Shown piece by piece: positions 57,510 through 64,000 of a DNA stretch of 64,000 nt. This stretch comes from Bin76 sp963665765. Lineage in GTDB: Bacteria; Actinomycetota; Acidimicrobiia; Spongiisociales; ZC4RG35. Positions within the stretch are counted from its first letter, which is position 1. Each line of letters begins with the position of its first letter. The notes beneath the pieces are model-generated. The model worked only from the letters and a program-made list of their open reading frames with translations, was not told where the DNA came from and did no database searches. The stretch lies in the NCBI GenBank assembly GCA_963665765.1, contig OY762464.1, positions 186,001 to 250,000 of the forward strand, given 5' to 3'. A program made the position numbers and the translations under genes.

Positions 57510-58963
57510 GCCTGCGTTGGCGGTGGGCGCTCACCCTCGCCCTGGTGGCCGCTCTGGCCATCGGTCTCACGGCCTGGGCCGCCACTCTGTCGGCGGATCG
57601 TCAGCTTCGGGGCGCCGTGGACGCCAATCTTCGGGAACGCGCCGCCCACGTAAGCCGGGGAGAAATACCAGACAGCCATTCGGGGCCCGAAGTGCGGCGA
57701 AACCTCGGCGGCGACGTTCCCCAGCCGGAGGAAAGACCCTCCGTTCTCGACGATCTGCCGCGGGCCGCCGGACGATCCCGGATTGTGGATCTCGACGCGG
57801 TGTTGCAGGTCTTCGACCGCGAGGGCGGAGTGGTTCTCCGGATAGGTCCCGACCAAGTGAATCTCCCCATCGAGACCGTCGATCTGGGAGTGGCGACCGG
57901 AGCGGGCAGATCGGTGATACGAGATGTTCGCATCGGCGGCGTCGCCTACCGGATGATCACCGCCCGGCTCTGGGATCCGGCCCGTGACAACGCATCGGGG
58001 ACCGCCTTCCAGATCGCCACGGACGTTTCTCGGGTCAATGCCAATCTTGCCGGGTTCACCCGTCGGATGGTGCCCATCGGGGTGATCGGCATCCTGCTGG
58101 TGGGGCTCACCGGATGGATACTGGCCTCCCGAGCTGTTCGACCGGTCAGTGATCTCGCCGAGGCGGCCGAGCAGATCGCGGCAACGGAGCGACTCGACAC
58201 CGAAACACGACTCAACCGCTCCGCACCTGGCGAAATCGGACGTTTGGCCACCGCCTTCTCGGCGATGCTCTCCGCACTGGCCACCTCCCGGAAGCAGCAG
58301 CAGCGACTGGTCTCCGACGCCGGCCACGAATTCCGCACTCCCATCACAGCTTTGAAAACCAACCTCGAGACTCTTCTCCGCCAGAACCAAAACCTCACCG
58401 ATGAGCAACGCCGCCGGATGCTGGAGGCTGCTCTGGCCGAATCGAATCAGTTGGCGGGCTTGGCGACCGAACTTGTGGATCTCTCCACGGATGTCCACCA
58501 GAACAACGAGGACTACGACGACATAGAGACGGATGAACTGGCGTCCGACATCGCCCATCGTTTCCGGCGGATCGGCGGCAAGAAGGTGGTGATCACCGGA
58601 AAGGGCGCATCGGTCAAAGGCAGGCGATCGCAACTGGAAAGGGCCCTGGGCAACCTGGTTGACAACGCCGTCAAATGGGCAACGGAAAGGGTGGAAATCC
58701 ACCTTGACGGCGGCCGGGTAAGGGTTACCGATGACGGGCCCGGAATCTCCGAGGAGGACCTGCCTCACATTTTCAATCGTTTCTACCGGTCAAGGGATGT
58801 CCGCTCCACTCCCGGTTCCGGTCTCGGCCTGGCCATTGTGCAGCACCTGGTGGTGGCCCACGGCGGAACAGTATTCGCCCGCAATGGCGCCTCGGGCGGT
58901 GCCCAGGTGGGCTTTGAACTTCCCGTGGAGCGAGTAAAGGAACCTCCGGATCGATCGGAGTAA
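57506..58963 (+). CDS. Membrane sensor histidine kinase (MprB-like)
   Basis: The 485 residues comprise TM1 (8-28), an extracytoplasmic sensor domain of about 155 residues, TM2 (187-208), a HAMP domain (209-262), and a HisKA dimerisation domain with phospho-acceptor His274 (DAGHEFRTPI). The HATPase domain has the N box (LGNLVDNAVKWA), G1 (VTDDGPGIS), F box (IFNRFYRS) and G2 (GSGLGLAIVQ). It phosphorylates the response regulator encoded just upstream. The signal sensed is unknown. Confidence 0.95.
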   Translation: MSLRWRWALTLALVAALAIGLTAWAATLSADRQLRGAVDANLRERAAHVSRGEIPDSHSGPEVRRNLGGDVPQPEERPSVLDDLPRAAGRSRIVDLDAVLQVFDREGGVVLRIGPDQVNLPIETVDLGVATGAGRSVIRDVRIGGVAYRMITARLWDPARDNASGTAFQIATDVSRVNANLAGFTRRMVPIGVIGILLVGLTGWILASRAVRPVSDLAEAAEQIAATERLDTETRLNRSAPGEIGRLATAFSAMLSALATSRKQQQRLVSDAGHEFRTPITALKTNLETLLRQNQNLTDEQRRRMLEAALAESNQLAGLATELVDLSTDVHQNNEDYDDIETDELASDIAHRFRRIGGKKVVITGKGASVKGRRSQLERALGNLVDNAVKWATERVEIHLDGGRVRVTDDGPGISEEDLPHIFNRFYRSRDVRSTPGSGLGLAIVQHLVVAHGGTVFARNGASGGAQVGFELPVERVKEPPDRSE

Positions 58964-59074
58964 GTCCACCAAACCCAGGGCGATTCCACCTCAACCGGTG
59001 GATTTCACCCGGGCCGCACGGCCTCCCAAAGAGAAAGGGACTCTAGACCCCCAAGGCGCCTAACATCCAACGGC

Positions 59075-60121
59075 ATGATCGAACGGGTGGTATTGGCCGA
59101 GCCGCGTGGATTCTGCGCGGGGGTGGAAATGGCCATCAAGGCCTTGATTTGGATGGTGCGCATATTCGATCCGCCCGTCTACTGCTACCACGAGATTGTT
59201 CACAACCATTGGGTGGTGGATGCTTTCCGGAAGGTGGGCGTTGTTTTCGTGGACGACGTGTCAGACGTCCCGGTGGGGGCGCCGGTCATGTTGTCCGCTC
59301 ATGGCTCGGGGCCCCAGGTGATGGACTCTGCCCACGATCGGGCGGCGATAGTCATCGATTCCGTGTGTCCCTTGGTCACCAAGGTTCATCACGAGGTGAA
59401 GAGGATGTCGAAGAACGGGTACGACATCCTGTATGTCGGGCACGAGCAACATGATGAAGCCGTCGGGACTATGGCGATCTCTCCACAGACGATCACCCTG
59501 GTTACCCCCGAAAAAAGACTCGGGGATTTCCAACCCAAAGACCCGGAACGGGTTGCCCTGCTGGCTCAGACCACTCTGGGGATGCACGAGTGGGAGGCTA
59601 TTCACACCGAAGCCGACCTCCGGTTTCCCAACCTGTGGACCGCCCGACGTTCCGACCTCTGCTATGCCACCACCAACCGCCAATCTGCTGTCCAGAGCAT
59701 GGCGACCTATTGCGACTTGATACTGGTGGTGGGGTCGGCAAACTCCTCCAACACCCAGGCGCTGGTGCGAGTGGCCAAAGAGATGGGGACGGTCGCCTAC
59801 CGCATCAACCATGCCGACGACATCTCCGCCGAGTGGCTGGAGAACGTGGAGACGGTGGGTTTGACCGCCGGCGCCTCGGCGCCCGATCATCTGGTCCAGG
59901 AGGTGATCGAAGCGTTGTCACCCCGCCAGGGGGTGGAACCGGCCCATATCACCGACGAAGAGGAGTACTTTCCGCTTCCCCGCCAGCTTCGGGTTTTCAT
60001 AACGGTGCTCGGCCAGTTGGTGGAAGCCGCCCTCACCGTCCCCGCCTCCAATTGGAGCAGTTGGAATCAAAACGACCGCTCGTGGTCTGCCATAGCTGCG
60101 CTGAACAGCATCGTCAGCTAA
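59075..60121 (+). CDS. ispH: 4-hydroxy-3-methylbut-2-enyl diphosphate reductase IspH
   Basis: The 348-residue Fe-S reductase makes the last step of the non-mevalonate pathway, giving IPP and DMAPP. The three cluster cysteines are visible in RGFCAGVEMA (Cys14), DSVCPLVTKVH (Cys98) and DLCYATTNRQ (about 197). The conserved HEIVHNHWV, GHEQHDEAVGTM and VGSANSSNTQALV contact the diphosphate. The C-terminus (from about 312) extends some 35 residues beyond the core (VPASNWSSWNQNDRSWS). Starts a + strand run with the lipoate-ligase-like and AroQ genes. Confidence 0.95.
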   Translation: MIERVVLAEPRGFCAGVEMAIKALIWMVRIFDPPVYCYHEIVHNHWVVDAFRKVGVVFVDDVSDVPVGAPVMLSAHGSGPQVMDSAHDRAAIVIDSVCPLVTKVHHEVKRMSKNGYDILYVGHEQHDEAVGTMAISPQTITLVTPEKRLGDFQPKDPERVALLAQTTLGMHEWEAIHTEADLRFPNLWTARRSDLCYATTNRQSAVQSMATYCDLILVVGSANSSNTQALVRVAKEMGTVAYRINHADDISAEWLENVETVGLTAGASAPDHLVQEVIEALSPRQGVEPAHITDEEEYFPLPRQLRVFITVLGQLVEAALTVPASNWSSWNQNDRSWSAIAALNSIVS

Positions 60122-60160
60122 CTCGGTCGGCGACCGCGGCCATCTGACTCCCTTCGGCCG

Positions 60161-60955
60161 ATGAATTCTGAAGATGCCCCCCGACGCCGGTCGATCAGAT
60201 TGGTGCGGGACTCCTATCCTCACCATCCCGCCTTCGACACGGCTGTGTCCCGCGCCATCCTGGAGGAGGTGTCGGTTGGCCGGTTGGGGGAGACCTTTCG
60301 CTTGTACACACCGGGCCGGGTGGTGGCTTTCGGACGGCAGGATGTGGTGGCCGAGGGTTATCGAGAAGCGGTGCAGGCCTGCCGCGCGGCGGGGTTCGAG
60401 GCGGTGGAGCGGCTGGCGGGGGGACGGGCGGCCGTGTTCCACGAGGGAACTCTGGCCTTTTCGTGGGCGATCCCCACCTCCGATCCACTCGGGGGAATCA
60501 AGGAGCGATTCACCGAAATCGACGGGATCGTGGTCAAGGCTCTCCATCGGATGGGCTTCGATGCGCGGGTCGGGGAAGTGCCCGGCGAATACTGCCCGGG
60601 GCGTTACAGCGTGAACCTGGAGGGGCGGTGGAAAGTCATGGGAGTGGGACAACGCCTCCGCCGGGGGGTGGCGCATGTGGGCGGAGTGGTGGTGGTGTTC
60701 GGCAGAGAGCCCATCAACCGAGTCCTCATCCCGGTCTACCGAGAGCTTTCCTTCCCCTGGGATCCGAGCGCCACCGGGTCGCTTCGCGCCGCCCGCTCCG
60801 ACATGACTACGGGGCAGGTGGCGGGTTCCCTGAGCGCAGAGTTGGCTTCTGTGGCAAAGATATCGGAAAGCGGCCTGGACGAATCGACCCTCCGGATGGC
60901 GGAGAGCTTTTTGCCCGACCATTTGTCGCCCGGCCGACCGATGCCGGCCGAGTAG
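60161..60955 (+). CDS. Lipoate-protein ligase / octanoyltransferase family protein
   Basis: The 264 residues of the BPL/LplA/LipB fold have AVERLAGGRAAVFHEGTLAFSWA (residues about 82-104; the RRxGGG-like binding loop here RLAGGR), EYCPGRYSVNLEGRWKVMGVGQRLRRG and a C-terminal helical part. The Lys in RWKVMGVGQR matches the catalytic Lys of the family. The Cys in EYCPGRYS is where LipM-type octanoyltransferases and many LplA proteins have Cys. It could supply the lipoyl group for the E2 at 17872-19020. Ligase versus octanoyltransferase activity is open. Confidence 0.85.
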   Translation: MNSEDAPRRRSIRLVRDSYPHHPAFDTAVSRAILEEVSVGRLGETFRLYTPGRVVAFGRQDVVAEGYREAVQACRAAGFEAVERLAGGRAAVFHEGTLAFSWAIPTSDPLGGIKERFTEIDGIVVKALHRMGFDARVGEVPGEYCPGRYSVNLEGRWKVMGVGQRLRRGVAHVGGVVVVFGREPINRVLIPVYRELSFPWDPSATGSLRAARSDMTTGQVAGSLSAELASVAKISESGLDESTLRMAESFLPDHLSPGRPMPAE

Positions 60956-60965
60956 CCTCCGGGCC

Positions 60966-62096
60966 ATGGGCATGCGGATCGCCGTGGTCAACGGACCAAA
61001 CCTCAATCTGCTGGGGACCCGGCAACCGGAGGTCTACGGTCACACCACGCTCGACCGGTTGATCAGGCTGCTGGCCGCGTGGGGCCGGTCGGTGGGCGCC
61101 GAGATAGCCCACTTCCAGTCCAACCGCGAGGGCGCCATCATCGATCACCTCCACAGCCTGCGGGGTCAGACAGATGGCATCGTGATCAACCCGGGCGCTC
61201 TCACTCATTATTCCCGCAGTCTGGCCGACGCCCTGGCGGCAACAGAACTTCCCATTGTGGAGGTTCACATCTCCAACGTCATGGAAAGAGAACGGTGGCG
61301 GCAGCACTCGGTGGTGTCGCCGGTGTGCGTTCGCACCATCTATGGGAGAGGAGTGGAGGGGTACATGTGGGGAATCCGTCACCTCCACTACCGGCTGTTG
61401 GGCAATCCTCAGACGATCAGAGGCGCGGCGGGGGCGGTGGGCGACCTCCGGCTGCCCGAAGGTAGCAGTCCTCATCCGGTGGTGGTGCTGCTGCATGGCG
61501 GAGGATGGATGGGCCAATGGCGACGGGACCAGTTGGACGGGATGGCGGTGGACCTGGCCGACAGTGGCTATGCAACCTACAATTTCGAATACCTACCGCC
61601 CCGGGGGAGCGGCCGATTTCCAGTCACCATCGAAACCACCCGACAGGCTTACCGGGAGATCGCCGATCGGGTTGAGTTGGACGCCCAACGGGTGGCGCTC
61701 CTGGGCCACTCGGCGGGCGGAAATCTGGCCTTGATGGCGTCGGTGTGGTGGAGACGATGGGGGCACGCTCCCCGCTTGGCGATATCTCTGGCCGGCATAA
61801 CCACTCTGCGGATGGACAGCGACCTCGATCGCGCCTATCTGGCGGGCCAGGACCCGAAGGCATCCTCCCCCGGTCGACTGATCCCGCTGGGGGTCGATTC
61901 CTTATTGATCCACGCCCAGGACGACGAATTGGTGCCGTCGGATCATTCAACCGGATTCGCCGGGGCGGCCACCGCGGCCGGTGACCGGGCGGAGACGTTG
62001 ATTCTCAAAAACGGCGGGCACCTGGGTTTTCTGGATATAGGAAACCGCGCCTGGGCACAGGCCCGAGAAAGGATCGCCGCCGCTTTTCCGGCATGA
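60966..62096 (+). CDS. aroQ: Type II 3-dehydroquinate dehydratase (AroQ) fused to an alpha/beta-hydrolase
   Basis: The 376 residues form two enzymes in one chain. Residues 1-145 are a complete AroQ: NGPNLNLLGTRQPEVYG with Arg19 and catalytic Tyr24, FQSNREGAIIDHLH, NPGALTHYS and VEVHISN with catalytic His101. This is the third step of the shikimate pathway. Residues 165-376 are an esterase/formamidase-like hydrolase with oxyanion motif HGGGW (177-181), nucleophile Ser249 in GHSAGG, Asp320 and His352 (GGHLGF). Both active sites look intact. The hydrolase resembles BD-FAE/kynurenine formamidase types; its link to shikimate metabolism is unknown. Confidence 0.9.
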   Translation: MGMRIAVVNGPNLNLLGTRQPEVYGHTTLDRLIRLLAAWGRSVGAEIAHFQSNREGAIIDHLHSLRGQTDGIVINPGALTHYSRSLADALAATELPIVEVHISNVMERERWRQHSVVSPVCVRTIYGRGVEGYMWGIRHLHYRLLGNPQTIRGAAGAVGDLRLPEGSSPHPVVVLLHGGGWMGQWRRDQLDGMAVDLADSGYATYNFEYLPPRGSGRFPVTIETTRQAYREIADRVELDAQRVALLGHSAGGNLALMASVWWRRWGHAPRLAISLAGITTLRMDSDLDRAYLAGQDPKASSPGRLIPLGVDSLLIHAQDDELVPSDHSTGFAGAATAAGDRAETLILKNGGHLGFLDIGNRAWAQARERIAAAFPA

Positions 62097-62761
62097 CCTC
62101 GACTCAGGGCCGAACGTTCGACCAGCCCGAGAGGGATTGGCTTCAACAGTTGAGGCGCCGCCGGGTCATCTGGTTGAGCATCTCGTTGGTGGTGCTGGTC
62201 TTGACCGTGCTAGGGCTTTTCAATCTCTTCTCCCGCCGCCGCCCCGCGCCTCCGCCACCCCGAGAACCAGTGATCTTCGGTCTTCATGGTCGCAGCGCGG
62301 GCGGGGCGGCCGGGCAAATGCTGGTCTCGGCGCTCACCGGCGGCCCGGATTTGGTTTTGGTCGAGCCCGCTTTGGTGTCGAGCCCCTTGTCTGAACCGGC
62401 CGAGACCGGGGGGTTGTCCCGCCCGAGATCGGAGACCGGGCCGGGGGACGCTCCCTACCTGAGGCGAAAGACCCTCACCTCCGCGGAGATCACCGATCTT
62501 GCTTCCCGGTATTTTTTGGACAGCGATGTGGTTCGGGCGCTGCGACTGGCCTGGTGCCTGTCCGGGTTCGATCCCCAGGCCATCGACCCACGCACCGGTC
62601 GGGTCGGGCTGTTCCAACACGATCCGGTCTTCTGGCCCGATCATGCTCAGCTCGCCGGGTTCCGGGGCTACGACCCTTTCGATCCCGTCGCCAACACGGC
62701 GGTGGCCGCCTATCTGATCTATGAGGGCGAGGGATGGCAAACTTGGGACTGTCTCACATAA
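62093..62761 (+). CDS. Membrane-anchored transglycosylase-like protein lacking the catalytic Glu
   Basis: The 222 residues comprise a cytoplasmic basic N-terminus, one membrane helix (26-45), a Pro/Gly-rich extracellular linker (50-125) and a C-terminal lysozyme/SLT-like domain (130-222). The domain reads RLAWCLSGFDPQAIDPRTGRVGLFQ, spanning 151-175, then YDPFDPVANTAVAAYLIYEGEGWQTW. Active relatives have CESxFxP at the start of this domain; here the Glu is Leu156, so catalysis is unlikely. It probably binds peptidoglycan or is structural. ATGA overlap with the AroQ fusion gene. Confidence 0.7.
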   Translation: MTSTQGRTFDQPERDWLQQLRRRRVIWLSISLVVLVLTVLGLFNLFSRRRPAPPPPREPVIFGLHGRSAGGAAGQMLVSALTGGPDLVLVEPALVSSPLSEPAETGGLSRPRSETGPGDAPYLRRKTLTSAEITDLASRYFLDSDVVRALRLAWCLSGFDPQAIDPRTGRVGLFQHDPVFWPDHAQLAGFRGYDPFDPVANTAVAAYLIYEGEGWQTWDCLT

Positions 62762-62771
62762 TGGACCGAAG

Positions 62772-63794
62772 ATGACCCGCTCCCGTTCCCGGACCTCAGG
62801 ACGCCGCACCAACCTGACCTTGGCGATTCTGCTGCCATTGGCGGCGCTGAGCGGATTCCTTTCCTTTGCGGTGGGCGTCGATTGGGATGTGAATCCGACC
62901 ACCATCCATGCGGTGACGGCTCTGGCGGTGGCCTTGCTGACCCCCTGGAAGTCGGCGGTGGTCCGCCGGGGCATGGCGCGCCGGCGGCCAACCCGCTGGA
63001 TATCGGTGGCCTTGGGCAGCCTGGTGGCAATCACGCTGGTATCCGGGCTGATCCAGGTCACCGGGCTAACCGATCGCATCGGGCCACTCACCGTAATGCA
63101 GGTGCACGTGGGGGGCGGAATAGCGACGGTGGTGATGGTCTGGCTCCACTACCGCTCGCATCCGGTGCGTCTCCGCCGCATGGACCTCGACCGAAGGGCT
63201 TTGCTACGCGGCGCCGGTCTGGTGGGGATAGCTGCCGTAGTGTGGGCCGGATGGGAATCCACCATCCGCGCGGCGGGTTTGCCCGGCGGTGAACGGCGAT
63301 TCACCGGCTCCCATGAGCGCGGCTCGGGAGATCCCACCCAGATGCCGGTCACCTCCTGGCTCAACGACCGGGTCCCCCGCATGGACGGCGCCGCCTGGAG
63401 ACTGGACCTGGAGACGGGTGAGAAACAGTTGAGCCTGGCGGATCTGGAACGCCTGCCTCAAGAGAGGTTCACCGCGGTGTTGGACTGCACCGGCGGATGG
63501 TATTCCGAACAGGAGTGGGAGGGTGTCCGCTTGGACCAATTGTTGGTTCCCGGGGATGCCGAAAGTGTGGTGGTGAGATCGTCCACCGGCTATCAGCGGC
63601 GCTTTCCCGTCTCCGATCTCTCCCGTCTATGGCTGGCCACCCGATTGCAAGGCAAGTCGCTCAGCCCCGGGCACGGGTTTCCCGCCCGTCTGGTGGTGCC
63701 CGGACGTCGGGGATTCTGGTGGGTGAAATGGGTGGTGGAGATCCGGACTTCCACCCGACCATCCTGGCTTCAGCTGCCCTTTCCCCCCACCTGA
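62772..63794 (+). CDS. Membrane-anchored molybdopterin oxidoreductase (sulfite oxidase/YedY-type)
   Basis: From the ATG at 62772 it has 340 residues; an earlier start at 62721 would overlap the previous gene. An N-terminal membrane part has about four helices (15-35, 44-58, 77-97, 106-127) with histidines at 46, 112 and 126 that could bind haem. An RR-containing helix follows (RRALLRGAGLVGIAAVVW, 141-158), then an Oxidored_molyb domain (about 190-330) with Cys239 (VLDCTGGWYSEQEWEGV) as the molybdenum ligand and PGHGFPARLVVPGRRGFWWVKWV (residues 299-321). It looks like a YedZ-YedY-type electron chain fused in one protein. Substrate unknown. Confidence 0.85.
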   Translation: MTRSRSRTSGRRTNLTLAILLPLAALSGFLSFAVGVDWDVNPTTIHAVTALAVALLTPWKSAVVRRGMARRRPTRWISVALGSLVAITLVSGLIQVTGLTDRIGPLTVMQVHVGGGIATVVMVWLHYRSHPVRLRRMDLDRRALLRGAGLVGIAAVVWAGWESTIRAAGLPGGERRFTGSHERGSGDPTQMPVTSWLNDRVPRMDGAAWRLDLETGEKQLSLADLERLPQERFTAVLDCTGGWYSEQEWEGVRLDQLLVPGDAESVVVRSSTGYQRRFPVSDLSRLWLATRLQGKSLSPGHGFPARLVVPGRRGFWWVKWVVEIRTSTRPSWLQLPFPPT

Positions 63795-63944
63795 AATCGG
63801 CGCCGGGCACCGGCAGTGGTAACGGGGCGCGGCCCGGAAGCGGCCGGCCCCAGGAGATGTCAACCTATCCCTGCTCCAACACCCCATCCCGGCCGGAGGA
63901 CACCGGGCCCGAGCAATCCCACCGCCGGCAATAGAATCTGGCGG

Positions 63945-64000
63945 ATGTGTCGAAACATCACCATATTGCGCGGGCTGCAGCCTCCCGCCACCCCGCAAGA
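63945..64000 (+). CDS. DUF2277 family protein, 5' end only
   Basis: An ATG 56 bp before the right edge opens a frame reading MCRNITILRGLQPPATPQ, the strongly conserved beginning of DUF2277 proteins (MCRNIxxLRxxxPPAT). These are small (about 85-residue) actinobacterial and proteobacterial proteins of unknown function. The rest lies beyond the window. Confidence 0.8.
   Translation, partial: MCRNITILRGLQPPATPQ

Noticed and set aside
1..64000. tRNA genes, rRNA genes, CRISPR arrays and insertion sequences
   Set aside because: Looked for T-loop-like sequences, evenly spaced repeats and transposase motifs by eye and found none convincing; a dedicated tRNA and CRISPR scan would be decisive.

Overview
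The window is high-G+C bacterial DNA, almost completely coding, with many 4-base start/stop overlaps inside long co-directional runs. Lipoproteins with Thr/Ala/Pro linkers (TTAAP repeats), an MprA/MprB-like two-component pair, a DUF2277 gene and a non-mevalonate isoprenoid gene (ispH) suggest an actinobacterium, most like an Acidimicrobiia-type lineage. That placement is inference from protein style; no rRNA gene or other phylogenetic marker is present. I saw no tRNA, rRNA, CRISPR array or intact insertion sequence.

Region 1 (1-14.8 kb). The 3' end of a phosphohistidine-domain (PEP-utilising) enzyme and an Ldh_2-type reductase lie on the + strand. An 11 kb minus-strand operon follows. Its transcription order is peptide/opine-type ABC binding protein, CocE-like hydrolase, threonine-aldolase-like lyase, phosphotriesterase-like hydrolase, fused DppD-DppF ATPase, GntR/FCD regulator, amidase and two permeases. 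A consensus promoter (TTGACA-17 bp-TATGGT) with a perfect 22-bp palindrome over the expected transcription start precedes it, so the encoded GntR protein is the obvious candidate autorepressor. A second phosphotriesterase paralogue lies just upstream.

Region 2 (14.8-43 kb). A CitE-like lyase, a Phd/VapC-type toxin-antitoxin pair, an M24/creatinase-family enzyme, a lipoyl E2 acyltransferase and an AlbA_2/RecG-like gene with a probable early frameshift come first. Then comes a catabolic supercluster of about 22 kb on the minus strand. It holds two SDRs, two glutamate-1-semialdehyde-aminomutase-like class III aminotransferases, two HyuA/HyuB (hydantoinase/oxoprolinase) pairs, a 2-oxoacid dehydrogenase E1 alpha/beta, a type III CoA-transferase, a complete branched-chain-type ABC importer, an IclR regulator, and EthD and RidA family proteins. 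Together they look like import and stepwise breakdown of a cyclic amide or ureide, but the substrate is not determined.

Region 3 (43-51.5 kb). A hotdog thioesterase, a DUF2335 membrane protein with a small partner, an aminotransferase and msrA lead to the most striking locus. Here a BCCT transporter overlaps a ProX-like betaine-binding lipoprotein gene. Divergent to them is a 694-residue protein that joins a ProX-type betaine-binding domain to a prokaryotic ionotropic-glutamate-receptor core with a TVGYGD potassium filter. I read this as a ligand-gated K+ channel with a betaine-sensing amino-terminal domain, linked to betaine uptake.

Region 4 (51.5-64 kb) is mostly housekeeping: purB, a PhyH dioxygenase, a YcaQ-like protein, purA, a two-component system, ispH, a lipoate ligase-like protein, an AroQ-hydrolase fusion, a lytic-transglycosylase-like protein lacking its catalytic Glu, a membrane molybdopterin oxidoreductase, and the start of a DUF2277 gene.
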